Below are positions 1 to 6,233 of a stretch of DNA of 6,732 nt, one piece after another. Under the pieces are notes generated by a model, which worked only from the letters and a program-made list of their open reading frames with translations, did no database searches and had not been told where the DNA came from. Position numbers and translations under genes: made by a program. Location: contig JALQSZ010000085.1 of NCBI GenBank assembly GCA_023264135.1, positions 1 to 6,732 on the forward strand, in the 5' to 3' direction. Every line of letters begins with the position of its first letter. Positions within the stretch are counted from its first letter, which is position 1. Source of the stretch: Acidimicrobiales bacterium (GTDB taxonomy: Bacteria > Actinomycetota > Acidimicrobiia > Acidimicrobiales > Acidimicrobilacustridaceae).

Positions 1-1
1 G

Positions 2-286
2 CAGCTCATCAATGTGGCTCGTGGTCCGATCATCGACGACGATGCGCTCTTGCGCGCGCTCGACTCCGGCATCGTTGCCTGCGCCGACATCGACGCCACC
101 GAACCCGAACCACTTCCCAACGGGCATTGGATGTATTCGCATCCGTCGGTGCGGCTCAGTCCGCACGTTTCGTGGAACTGGTCGGGCGCCTTTCAGGCGA
201 TGTACGCCACGTTCATTGACAATTTGCGGCTGTATTTGAACAACGAATCGCTGCTGTCGGTCGTGAATCCCGCCGACGGGTACTGA
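2..286 (+). CDS. D-isomer-specific 2-hydroxyacid dehydrogenase, C-terminal fragment (5' end outside window)
   Basis: This is the last 94 codons of an NAD(P)-dependent 2-hydroxyacid dehydrogenase; the frame is open to the left edge, so the apparent GTG at 14 is an internal Val and not a start. The fragment opens with the family signature QLINVARGPIIDDDALLRAL. Arg7 of the fragment, Asp31 (in DIDATEPEPLP), Glu36 and His55 (in SPHVSW) fit the family's Arg/Asp/Glu/His active-site set; the Arg-Asp spacing of 24 and Asp-Glu spacing of 5 match D-lactate and phosphoglycerate dehydrogenases. The rest is the usual C-terminal helix returning to the substrate domain, ending in Gly-Tyr. These enzymes interconvert 2-oxoacids and D-2-hydroxyacids in the cytoplasm. 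The substrate (glyoxylate, hydroxypyruvate, phosphoglycerate or other) cannot be told because the N-terminal half is missing. No ACT or other regulatory domain follows, which argues against a long-form SerA. The dedA-like gene follows 67 nt downstream on the same strand. Confidence 0.88.
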   Translation, partial: QLINVARGPIIDDDALLRALDSGIVACADIDATEPEPLPNGHWMYSHPSVRLSPHVSWNWSGAFQAMYATFIDNLRLYLNNESLLSVVNPADGY

Positions 287-320
287 CACAGGTCACAGGT
301 TTCGTGGCCGATGTGCCACG
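287..320. repeat. Tandem CACAGGT repeat followed by a 6-bp perfect hairpin
   Basis: Directly after the dehydrogenase stop, the 7-mer CACAGGT occurs twice in tandem (287-293, 294-300). It is followed by the inverted repeat CGTGGC (303-308) / GCCACG (315-320) with a 6-nt loop. No T-run follows on the plus strand, so this is not a classical intrinsic terminator. It could be a weak terminator, an operator for the downstream gene, or chance. Confidence 0.3.
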
Positions 321-340
321 GTCATCGCAGGCCCCACCAC

Positions 341-346
341 TAGGGT
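341..346 (+). promoter_or_regulatory. Candidate -10 box (TAGGGT) for a leaderless dedA transcript
   Basis: TAGGGT fits the actinobacterial TANNNT -10 pattern and ends 7 nt before the ATG at 354, so transcription would be expected to begin at or next to the start codon. No convincing -35 is visible 16-19 nt upstream. The same bases include AGGG, which could instead act as a weak Shine-Dalgarno at about 8 nt spacing, so the two readings compete. Confidence 0.33.
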
Positions 347-353
347 TCCCGCC

Positions 354-1034
354 ATGTTCTCCGTTCTCACCAGCGTTCTTTTTGCCGTCGGCCCCGATCC
401 TCAGAAGATCGTTCAGCAGGTTGGCCTCATCGGTCTGCTCCTGATCATCTTCGCCGAGTCAGGTCTCCTCATCGGCTTCTTCCTTCCGGGCGATTCGTTG
501 TTGTTTGCCGCTGGTCTCGTGACCGCAGGCATCACCACCAACAACGGCACGGAGTGGACGCTGGCGAACGGAAACGTTGTGGTCGTCGCGATTCTTTGTG
601 CGCTTGCCGCAATCGCAGGCGATCAAGTTGGCTACGCCTTCGGAAAGCGCGTTGGCCCTTCGCTGTTTAAGAAGCCTGAATCTCGATTCTTCAAACCGGC
701 CTACGTCGAACGCACGGAAGAATTCTTCGCCAAGCACGGTTCGAAGTCGATCGTGTTGGCTCGTTTCGTGCCGATTGTTCGCACGTTCACGCCGGTCATT
801 GCTGGTGTTTCAAAAATGCACTACCGCACGTTCGTGAAGTTCAACGTGATCGGCGGCGTGCTGTGGGGTGCCGGATTCATTTTCCTTGGCTACTGGCTTG
901 GTTCCGCATTCCCGGCCATTGGCAAGAACATCGAATACGCGATTCTGGTCATCGTCGTGATCTCACTCATTCCGATTGCGATCGAGTTCATTCGTCATCG
1001 TCGCAAGCCCAAGGGCAAGCACTTCGCCGACTGA
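354..1034 (+). CDS. DedA / VTT-domain (SNARE-associated) integral membrane protein
   Basis: This 226-aa protein has the hallmarks of the bacterial DedA family of polytopic inner-membrane proteins, members of which act in membrane homeostasis and, for some, undecaprenyl-phosphate or phospholipid translocation. Visible motifs are FAESGLLIGFFLPGDSLL (residues 33-50, with Glu35 and PGD at 45-47), GDQVGYAFGKRVG (89-101), and the signature around 137-171: ARFVPIVRTFTP with Arg137 and Arg143, then Gly151, a conserved Phe/Asn/Gly stretch and Trp171. Hydrophobic segments lie at about 22-58, 75-97, 133-150 (re-entrant-like), 163-185 and 194-213. The C-terminal tail (214-226) is basic, probably cytoplasmic. 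Length is typical for the family. The ATG at 354 precedes the first hydrophobic stretch with no longer in-frame alternative of note. The transported lipid cannot be deduced. It faces the sdh operon convergently. Confidence 0.93.
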   Translation: MFSVLTSVLFAVGPDPQKIVQQVGLIGLLLIIFAESGLLIGFFLPGDSLLFAAGLVTAGITTNNGTEWTLANGNVVVVAILCALAAIAGDQVGYAFGKRVGPSLFKKPESRFFKPAYVERTEEFFAKHGSKSIVLARFVPIVRTFTPVIAGVSKMHYRTFVKFNVIGGVLWGAGFIFLGYWLGSAFPAIGKNIEYAILVIVVISLIPIAIEFIRHRRKPKGKHFAD

Positions 1035-1049
1035 GGCACAAAACGACGA

Positions 1050-1090
1050 CCGGCGCCGCCTACTCCCATCGGGAAGTGGTTCGGCGCCGG
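1050..1090. terminator. Hairpin between convergent dedA-like gene and sdhB, probable bidirectional terminator
   Basis: CCGGCGCCG (1050-1058) pairs perfectly with CGGCGCCGG (1082-1090). The 23-nt spacer contains further short pairing (CCC 1065-1067 with GGG 1071-1073 and flanking bases), giving one long imperfect stem. On the minus strand the stem is followed after 6 nt by TTTT (complement of 1040-1043), a weak U tract suited to ending the sdh transcript. On the plus strand no T-run follows. Position between two converging stops supports a terminator role. Confidence 0.5.
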
Positions 1091-1113
1091 GCGAGAATGC
1101 CGCGGGTTGTGCG

Positions 1114-1128
1114 GATCAGAAACTGATC
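1114..1128. repeat. Small perfect inverted repeat overlapping the sdhB stop codon
   Basis: GATCAG (1114-1119) and CTGATC (1123-1128) are perfect inverted repeats with an AAA loop; the right arm overlaps the sdhB stop codon (1127-1129). With the larger hairpin at 1050-1090 it could help protect or end the operon's 3' end, but its short length allows chance. Confidence 0.25.
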
Positions 1129-1888
1129 AGCGCTGGCCCTGCAGCTTGCGGTTCTTCACCTTCGACTTGAGGAAGTCGCGGTTCATCATCGCGATGAAGT
1201 CGATCGGGATTTCCTTCGGGCACGCCTCTTGGCATTCGCCGTAGTTCGTGCAGGAACCGAAGAACATCTCCATGGTTTCGACCATGTCTTCCGTGCGCTT
1301 CCAGCGTTCGGCCTGACCCTGCGGGAGCAGGTTGAGGTGCGCCAGCTTGGCGGAGGTGAACAACTGCGCTGCGCCATTCGGGCAGGCCGCGACACATGCA
1401 CCACAACCGATGCACGCAGCGGCATCCATGGCGGAGTCGGCAGCGACCTTCGGAATGAGAATTTCATTCGCGTCACGAGGGCCACCGGTATCGGAAGTGA
1501 TGAAACCGCCCGATTCGATGATCGCATCGAATGCACTGCGGTCGACCATGAGGTCTTTCAACACCGGGAATGCAGCGGCGCGCCATGGTTCGATGGTGAC
1601 GGTTTCGCCGTCGTGGAACTTGCGCATGTGCAACTGGCAGGTTGCGGTGCCCTTCTGGGGACCGTGGGCCTGACCGTTGATCATGAGGCCGCAGGTGCCA
1701 CAAATTCCTTCACGACAATCGCTGTCGAAGGTGATCGGCTCGTGTCCGCTGTCGATGAGGTTTTCATTGACGAGGTCGAGCATTTCGAGGAAAGACATTT
1801 CGTCCTTCACATCGGTTGCTTCGTAGGTCTCGAAGTGGCCGGGATCGGTAGGACCGTTCTGGCGCCAGACCTTGAGTGTGAGATTCAC
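1127..1888 (-). CDS. sdhB: Succinate dehydrogenase iron-sulfur subunit
   Basis: This 253-aa subunit of complex II carries electrons from the SdhA flavin to the membrane quinone site, on the cytoplasmic face. The N-terminal ferredoxin-like domain has the [2Fe-2S] cysteines C58, C63, C66 (in [10 protein letters not shown]) and C84. The C-terminal domain has [12 protein letters not shown] (C159, C162, C165, C169) and [12 protein letters not shown] (C213, C219, C223). By homology, C159/C162/C165/C223 bind [4Fe-4S] and C169/C213/C219 bind [3Fe-4S]; all expected ligands are present. The start is GTG at 1888, chosen because AGGAG lies 5 nt upstream (1894-1898) and the residues after it ([10 protein letters not shown]) begin the first beta strand. 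It is the last gene of the operon, 12 nt after the sdhA stop. Length is close to that of mycobacterial Sdh1-type SdhB. Confidence 0.97.
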   Translation of the reverse strand: MNLTLKVWRQNGPTDPGHFETYEATDVKDEMSFLEMLDLVNENLIDSGHEPITFDSDCREGICGTCGLMINGQAHGPQKGTATCQLHMRKFHDGETVTIEPWRAAAFPVLKDLMVDRSAFDAIIESGGFITSDTGGPRDANEILIPKVAADSAMDAAACIGCGACVAACPNGAAQLFTSAKLAHLNLLPQGQAERWKRTEDMVETMEMFFGSCTNYGECQEACPKEIPIDFIAMMNRDFLKSKVKNRKLQGQR

Positions 1889-1893
1889 AATGG

Positions 1894-1898
1894 CTCCT
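1894..1898 (-). promoter_or_regulatory. Ribosome binding site of sdhB, deciding its GTG start
   Basis: AGGAG on the minus strand sits in the 12-nt gap between the sdhA stop (TAA, 1901-1903) and the GTG at 1888, with a 5-nt spacer. No ATG is available at this position. Confidence 0.7.
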
Positions 1899-1900
1899 GG

Positions 1901-3826
1901 TTACTTGTAGCTGCGCTCGACGGGCTTAACGGTTTCAAACACAAGTGGCTCTTTGTGAAGGGTCGGGTTTGCGCCCTTGCCTTCCCATTCCCACGCACCG
2001 ACGAACGAGAAGTTCTCGTCGTCGCGCTTGGCTTCGCCTTCTTCGGTTTGATGTTCAACACGGAAGTGACCGCCGCAGGATTCCTCACGCATGAGTGCAT
2101 CGCGGCACATCAATTCGCCGAGTTCGAAGAAGTCGGCAACGCGGCCAACCTTTTCGAGCGACTGGTTGACGCCATCGGGATCACCAAGCACGCGAACGTT
2201 GTTTTCGAACTCTTCGCGCAGAGCGGGGATCTCAGTGAGTGCCTTTTCAAGACCGTTCTTGTCGCGGGCCATACCGCAGTAATCCCACACGATCTTTCCG
2301 AGTTCGCGGTGGTAGTACTCCGGTGACTTTGTTCCGCCGACAGCGATCCAACGACGCATGTCGTCTTGCACGGCCGCCACGGAAGTGGTGAACGCGGGAT
2401 CTTCGGTCGACAACGGAGCTTGACCAAGCAGACCAGCGAGGTAATCGCCGATCGTGTTCGGAGCGACGAAGTAACCGTCGGCCAGACCCTGCATCAGCGC
2501 CGAAGCGCCAAGACGGTTGGCACCGTGATCGGAGAAGTTGGCTTCACCAAGTGCGTACAAACCAGGGATGTTGGTCATGAGGTTGTAGTCAACCCACAGA
2601 CCGCCCATCGTGTAGTGCGAGGCGGGGTAGATGCGCATCGGCATCTTCATCGGGTTCTCGTCGGTGATGCGCTCGTACATGTCGAACAAGTTGCCGTAAC
2701 GCTCGAACACAACGTTCTCGCCAAGACGGCTAATTGATTCGGCGAAGTCGAGATACACACCGTTCTTGATCGGACCAACGCCGCGGCCTTCGTCAACAAC
2801 CTGCTTTGCATTACGTGACGCGATGTCACGCGGTGCAAGGTTGCCGAACGATGGGTACTTGCGCTCGAGGAAGTAGTCGCGATCGTCTTCCGGAATGTCT
2901 TCCGGTGCACGGTTGTCGTCGAACTTCTTCGGCACCCAAATGCGGCCATCGTTACGAAGTGATTCCGACATAAGCGTGAGCTTCGACTGGAACTCATCGC
3001 TCGCCGGGATACAGGTGGGGTGAATCTGTGTGTAACAGGGGTTCGCGAACAGCGCGCCCTTCTTATGTGCTCGCCAAGCGGCCGTGACATTGGAGTTCAT
3101 GGCGTTGGTGGAGAGATAGAAGGCGTTGCCGTAACCGCCGGTGCACAGCAGCGTGGCGTGACCGGCCCAGCTGCGAATGTCGCCGGTGACGAGGTCGCGA
3201 GTGACGATGCCCGCCGCGACGCCGTCCTTGGTGACGACATCGAGAAGTTCGGTCTTGGTATGGAGTTCCACACGACCAAGCGAGACCTGCTGCATGAGGG
3301 CCTGATAGGCACCGAGCAGAAGCTGCTGACCGGTTTGGCCACGGGCGTAGAACGTACGACTGACCTGCGAACCACCGAACGAACGGTTGTCGAGAAGACC
3401 GCCGTATTCACGAGCGAAGGGGACACCCTGCGCCACGCACTGATCGATGATGTTGACGCTGACCTCGGCAAGACGATGCACGTTTGATTCGCGTGCACGG
3501 AAGTCGCCGCCCTTGACGGTGTCGTAGAATAAACGGTGAACGCTGTCGCCATCGTTCTTGTAGTTCTTGGCGGCATTGATGCCACCCTGCGCAGCAATTG
3601 AATGCGCACGACGAGGTGAGTCGTGGAAGGTGAAGCACTTCACGTGGTAGCCGAGTTCGGCGAGTGTCGCCGCTGCGGCAGCACCGGCAAGACCGGTGCC
3701 AACCACGAGCACCGTGAACTTCCGCTTGTTCGCGGGGTTCACGAGCTTCATGTTGAACTTGTGGCTCTCCCAACGTTCCTCAATAGGACCGGAGGGGATC
3801 TTGGAGTCGAGAGTGATTGTGCTCAT
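1901..3826 (-). CDS. sdhA: Succinate dehydrogenase flavoprotein subunit
   Basis: This 641-aa catalytic subunit oxidises succinate to fumarate in the TCA cycle, passing electrons through covalently bound FAD to SdhB. After a 36-residue N-terminal extension (LDSKIPSGP..., common in this subfamily) comes the FAD-binding Rossmann motif VVGTGLAG (41-48). [10 protein letters not shown] gives His75 as the flavin-linked histidine. Active-site candidates are His269 (QIHPT), Arg333 (PRDIASR, the general acid Arg), His404 (SHYTMGG) and Arg438 ([10 protein letters not shown]). The C-terminal helical domain contains the late [16 protein letters not shown] stretch. The long form groups with the SdhA type found in Bacillus, Bacteroidetes and actinobacteria, rather than the E. 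coli type. The ATG at 3826 has AAGGAG 6 nt upstream. All key residues are present and nothing suggests truncation. Confidence 0.98.
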   Translation of the reverse strand: MSTITLDSKIPSGPIEERWESHKFNMKLVNPANKRKFTVLVVGTGLAGAAAAATLAELGYHVKCFTFHDSPRRAHSIAAQGGINAAKNYKNDGDSVHRLFYDTVKGGDFRARESNVHRLAEVSVNIIDQCVAQGVPFAREYGGLLDNRSFGGSQVSRTFYARGQTGQQLLLGAYQALMQQVSLGRVELHTKTELLDVVTKDGVAAGIVTRDLVTGDIRSWAGHATLLCTGGYGNAFYLSTNAMNSNVTAAWRAHKKGALFANPCYTQIHPTCIPASDEFQSKLTLMSESLRNDGRIWVPKKFDDNRAPEDIPEDDRDYFLERKYPSFGNLAPRDIASRNAKQVVDEGRGVGPIKNGVYLDFAESISRLGENVVFERYGNLFDMYERITDENPMKMPMRIYPASHYTMGGLWVDYNLMTNIPGLYALGEANFSDHGANRLGASALMQGLADGYFVAPNTIGDYLAGLLGQAPLSTEDPAFTTSVAAVQDDMRRWIAVGGTKSPEYYHRELGKIVWDYCGMARDKNGLEKALTEIPALREEFENNVRVLGDPDGVNQSLEKVGRVADFFELGELMCRDALMREESCGGHFRVEHQTEEGEAKRDDENFSFVGAWEWEGKGANPTLHKEPLVFETVKPVERSYK

Positions 3827-3832
3827 CAGATG

Positions 3833-3838
3833 CTCCTT
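3833..3838 (-). promoter_or_regulatory. sdhA ribosome binding site overlapping the sdhC stop codon
   Basis: AAGGAG on the minus strand lies 6 nt before the sdhA ATG and its first base is the last base of the sdhC TGA (3838-3840). The overlap suggests translational coupling, so a ribosome finishing sdhC is placed to start sdhA, keeping subunit amounts matched. Confidence 0.75.
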
Positions 3839-4608
3839 CAGCCGACCACGCCGGTAAGTACGGCGATCGGGAACGTGATGTTGACGCCAGCCACAAGAAT
3901 CGCGAAGCCCGCAGCGAAGCCACGGCGGATCGGATTGTGGCGGGGATTAAAGCGTGCGCTCATCGAACCAAGGCTCTGGAAGATGCTCCAGGCGCCGTGG
4001 TAGAGGTGAAAGCCGAGTGCGATGTTGGCGATGATGTACAGCGCAGCAACTGGTGCACGGTCGAGGCTTGTGGCGACGTTGGCGTAGGGATTGCCGTTGA
4101 CGAAGTCTGGGTTGGCCCAGCCCCATGTCAGGTCGGCGAGATGCCACAGCAAGAACAGACCAACGATGATGCCGCTCCAACGCATCGTGCGCGCTGCCCA
4201 GTTCACGGCCACATAGTCACGTGGTGACTTGTAGTTGACCGGACGGGCCTTGCGATTAATGCGAGTCAGCGCATAGGCGGACTGAATGTGCAGTGCGAAG
4301 GCGGCGATAAGGCCGATGCGCAGCATCCAGAGAACACCTGTTGGCGGAATGATCGGCACGAGCAACTGACGCAGGAACTCTGCGTACTCGTTGAAATGCG
4401 ACTCGCCCAAATACATCTTGAGGTTGCCGATCATGTGGAAGAGCACGAACCCCATCAGCATGATGCCGGTGAGAGCCATGATCCATTTCTTGCCAACTGA
4501 GGACTTGTAGAGGTCGACAATGGCGAAATTGCTGCGTCGGTTGGCCTTGCGAATGGTCGGAGACGAAATGTCCGATGTCAGCGCGGGCGGTTCCTTGGTT
4601 GCTGTCAC
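3838..4608 (-). CDS. sdhC: Succinate dehydrogenase cytochrome b membrane anchor, b558 family
   Basis: This 256-aa single-chain anchor is the only membrane subunit of the operon; there is no sdhD. A soluble N-terminal stretch of about 40 residues precedes five hydrophobic helices at about 41-63, 91-115, 142-165, 186-210 and 228-252. Histidines His58 (FHMIGNL), His107 (ALHIQSAY), His156 (LLWHLADL) and His201/His204 ([10 protein letters not shown]) sit in helices 1-4. Their spacing of 49, 49 and 45 or 48 resembles the four heme ligands of the di-heme Wolinella FrdC and Bacillus SdhC, so two b hemes and menaquinone are inferred. The start is GTG at 4608, selected by AGGAAAGG 7 nt upstream. It is the first gene of the operon, 11 nt before sdhA. 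Sequence divergence is normal for this fast-evolving subunit. Confidence 0.95.
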   Translation of the reverse strand: MTATKEPPALTSDISSPTIRKANRRSNFAIVDLYKSSVGKKWIMALTGIMLMGFVLFHMIGNLKMYLGESHFNEYAEFLRQLLVPIIPPTGVLWMLRIGLIAAFALHIQSAYALTRINRKARPVNYKSPRDYVAVNWAARTMRWSGIIVGLFLLWHLADLTWGWANPDFVNGNPYANVATSLDRAPVAALYIIANIALGFHLYHGAWSIFQSLGSMSARFNPRHNPIRRGFAAGFAILVAGVNITFPIAVLTGVVG

Positions 4609-4615
4609 GAGCAGA

Positions 4616-4623
4616 CCTTTCCT
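4616..4623 (-). promoter_or_regulatory. Strong ribosome binding site of sdhC, deciding its GTG start
   Basis: AGGAAAGG on the minus strand, with a 7-nt spacer to the GTG at 4608. This is a strong anti-Shine-Dalgarno match and supports the GTG over internal Met codons. Confidence 0.75.
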
Positions 4624-4647
4624 AGAAGAGGCTGTGACTGGAACGAG

Positions 4648-4674
4648 GCTTGGTCGGACGGAGCCCGGCCAAGC
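4648..4674. promoter_or_regulatory. 27-bp imperfect dyad in the sdh leader, candidate operator or leader hairpin
   Basis: GCTTGGTCGG (4648-4657) faces CCGGCCAAGC (4665-4674) across a 7-nt centre. Nine of ten positions pair, with one T/G at 4654/4668. It lies between the sdhC RBS and the candidate -10 at 4681-4686, so it would fall at the start of the sdh mRNA, where the one imperfect pair becomes A/C. It could bind a repressor or fold as a 5' leader stem. Confidence 0.38.
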
Positions 4675-4680
4675 GAGTTC

Positions 4681-4686
4681 ACGCTA
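4681..4686 (-). promoter_or_regulatory. Candidate -10 box (TAGCGT) of the sdhCAB operon
   Basis: TAGCGT on the minus strand fits TANNNT and would give a leader of about 66 nt before the sdhC GTG. The only -35-like hexamer (TTCGCC, complement of 4706-4711) is 19 bp away and weak, so this is a tentative call. Confidence 0.25.
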
Positions 4687-4764
4687 CTCACCGGCCACGG
4701 CAGGGGGCGAACTGTGCGAAGCGAGATTGGTCACGCGGCTCGCCCCGCCACCGGGTCGCGGCGA

Positions 4765-4770
4765 TAGGTT
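4765..4770 (+). promoter_or_regulatory. Candidate -10 box (TAGGTT) of the AAA+ ATPase gene
   Basis: TAGGTT fits TANNNT and lies 45 nt before the ATG, giving a leader of about 40 nt that contains the RBS. No clear -35 is seen. It resembles TAGGGT upstream of the dedA-like gene. Confidence 0.25.
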
Positions 4771-4777
4771 GAGGCGT

Positions 4778-4801
4778 CCATCGTCCGGCCATCGGGTCCG
4801 G
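4778..4801 (+). repeat. Tandem imperfect direct repeat upstream of the AAA+ gene
   Basis: CCATCGTCCGG (4778-4788) is followed at once by CCATCGGGTCCGG (4789-4801), identical except for an inserted GG. The pair occupies the leader just before the RBS. Its role is unknown; it may be slippage or a protein-binding site. Confidence 0.35.
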
Positions 4802-4802
4802 C

Positions 4803-4811
4803 AGGGGAGGA
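4803..4811 (+). promoter_or_regulatory. Strong ribosome binding site deciding the AAA+ gene start
   Basis: AGGGGAGGA precedes the ATG at 4816; from the GGAGG core (4806-4810) the spacer is 5 nt. It fixes the start at MSERPTTLGE. Confidence 0.75.
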
Positions 4812-4815
4812 AACG

Positions 4816-6219
4816 ATGTCTGAGCGGCCAACCACTCTCGGAGAACTACGTGCATCGGGCTGGGTCAGCCGCCCGGTCAAGGAAGAACTCCGTCAGAACG
4901 CGATCGTGCGAATCGTGGCTGGCGAACCGCTCTTCGACAGTGTTCTGGGTTATGAGGACACCGTTCTTCCCCAGCTCGAGAACGCCATCCTCGCCGGACA
5001 CGACGTGATCTTCCTGGGTGAACGAGGTCAGGCCAAGACCCGCATGATTCGTTCGCTCACCAATCTGCTCGACGAGTGGATGCCGATCGTTGCCGGTTCC
5101 GAGATCGACGACGACCCCTATGCGCCGGTGTCCAAGCCGGCCCGAGACCTCGTCGCCGAGATGGGCGACGCCACCCCGATCGACTGGGTGCATCGCGACG
5201 AGCGTTACGGCGAGAAGCTCGCCACCCCCGATACTTCGATCGCCGACCTCATCGGCGAGGTCGATCCCATCAAGATCGCCGAGGGTCGACACCTCTCCAA
5301 TGAAGAGACCATTCACTTTGGTCTTGTGCCCCGCACCAACCGAGGCATCTTCGCCATCAACGAACTTCCCGACCTTGCCGAGCGCATTCAGGTTGGTTTG
5401 TTGAACGTGCTTGAAGAGCGCGACGTGCAGATCCGCGGTTTCAAACTTCGACTGCCGCTCGATGTCATGTTGTTCGCGTCGGCCAACCCTGACGACTACA
5501 CCAACCGCGGTCGTCTCATTACGCCACTGAAAGACCGCTTCGGTTCGCAGATCCGCACGCATTATCCGCTCGATGTGGCAACGGAAGTCACCATCGCGTT
5601 GCAAGAAGCGCGCAATCTCGAGGTGCCGGGTATCGAAGTCCGAGTGCCGGGTTACATGACCGAAATCGTTGCGGAGTTTTCGCAACTCGCGCGTCGCAGT
5701 CCGCATATCAATCAGCGTTCGGGTGTGTCGGTGCGTCTCACCGTTGCCAACCTTGAAACGCTCGAGGCCAATGCAATGCGCCGCGCGTTGCAGCATGGCG
5801 AAACAATCGTTGTGCCGCGTGTGTCGGATCTCGACGCACTTGCCGCGTCGACGATTGGCAAGGTCGAGATTGAAACCATTGAAGAAGGTCGCGAAGGTCT
5901 CGTCGTCGAACAGTTGCTGAAGGCCGCAGTCCTTGGCATCTTCCGCGAATACGTCGCGATCGAAAATCTTCGCGATGTGGTCGAGTCATTCGACGGCGAT
6001 CGATTGGTCAATGCCGGTGAAGACGTTTCTTCGGCCGACTACGTCGCATTGCTCGCCGACATTCCTGCGCTCGCGCCGCACGTCAACGCTCTGACCGGTG
6101 GCGACACCACGCCTGAGGTTGTTGCCAGTGCGGTCGAATTCGTCCTTGAAGGTCTGCACCTTTCGAAGCGCCTGAATAAAGACGCAGTTGGTGCGCGGGC
6201 GCAATACCGCGGCCGCTGA
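4816..6219 (+). CDS. MoxR / magnesium-chelatase subunit I-like AAA+ ATPase
   Basis: This 467-aa cytoplasmic protein is an AAA+ ATPase of the helix-2-insert clade that holds MoxR and BchI/ChlI. Walker A is GERGQAKT (68-75). The Walker B strand reads GIFAINELPDL (177-187), with Asn182 where most relatives have Asp, followed by the catalytic-type Glu183. Sensor 1 is ASANPDDYTNRGR (221-233, Asn224), followed by LKDRFG (238-243), the usual site of the Arg finger. A sensor-2-like region follows at about 300-312 (QRSGVSVRLTVAN). A long segment between Walker A and B (about 97-175) contains DDDPYAP and IADLIGEVDPIK. A helical lid-type domain ends the protein. It resembles the actinobacterial proteins annotated 'possible magnesium chelatase' (M. 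tuberculosis Rv0958 type). Such ATPases usually remodel a target with a VWA-domain partner; none follows here, so chlorophyll synthesis is not implied. The target is unknown. Confidence 0.88.
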   Translation: MSERPTTLGELRASGWVSRPVKEELRQNAIVRIVAGEPLFDSVLGYEDTVLPQLENAILAGHDVIFLGERGQAKTRMIRSLTNLLDEWMPIVAGSEIDDDPYAPVSKPARDLVAEMGDATPIDWVHRDERYGEKLATPDTSIADLIGEVDPIKIAEGRHLSNEETIHFGLVPRTNRGIFAINELPDLAERIQVGLLNVLEERDVQIRGFKLRLPLDVMLFASANPDDYTNRGRLITPLKDRFGSQIRTHYPLDVATEVTIALQEARNLEVPGIEVRVPGYMTEIVAEFSQLARRSPHINQRSGVSVRLTVANLETLEANAMRRALQHGETIVVPRVSDLDALAASTIGKVEIETIEEGREGLVVEQLLKAAVLGIFREYVAIENLRDVVESFDGDRLVNAGEDVSSADYVALLADIPALAPHVNALTGGDTTPEVVASAVEFVLEGLHLSKRLNKDAVGARAQYRGR

Positions 6220-6233
6220 ATCGAGCTTGCGAT

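Noticed and set aside
12..239. 75-codon frame starting with ATG at the left edge
   Set aside because: It is out of frame with the 2-hydroxyacid dehydrogenase, which carries the conserved active-site residues over the same bases.
1229..2326. 365-codon plus-strand open frame antisense to sdhB and sdhA
   Set aside because: It covers the ends of two genes with complete, family-typical proteins on the other strand and shows no recognisable motif. Long antisense frames are expected from codon bias at this GC content.
3838..4608. Possible missing sdhD
   Set aside because: The 256-aa SdhC has five predicted helices with histidines in four of them, as in single-chain b558-type anchors, so no second anchor subunit is expected.
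4520..5008. 162-codon plus-strand frame spanning the sdhC 5' end and the divergent intergenic region
   Set aside because: It overlaps both sdhC on the other strand and the AAA+ gene in another frame, and has low-complexity Arg/Ser-rich composition with no RBS-supported start.
4846..5796. 316-codon minus-strand open frame antisense to the AAA+ gene
   Set aside because: The plus strand encodes intact Walker A, Walker B and sensor motifs here and has a strong RBS. The antisense product has no recognisable domain, so it is treated as a shadow.
6209..6216. GCGGCCGC palindrome at the end of the AAA+ gene
   Set aside because: An 8-bp GC palindrome is a coincidence of Arg/Gly codons at this GC content, not evidence of a functional site or a cloning junction.
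4816..6219. Assignment as a true magnesium chelatase for (bacterio)chlorophyll synthesis
   Set aside because: There is no BchD/BchH or other pigment gene in the window, and this subfamily occurs in non-photosynthetic actinobacteria. The resemblance is to the ATPase fold only.
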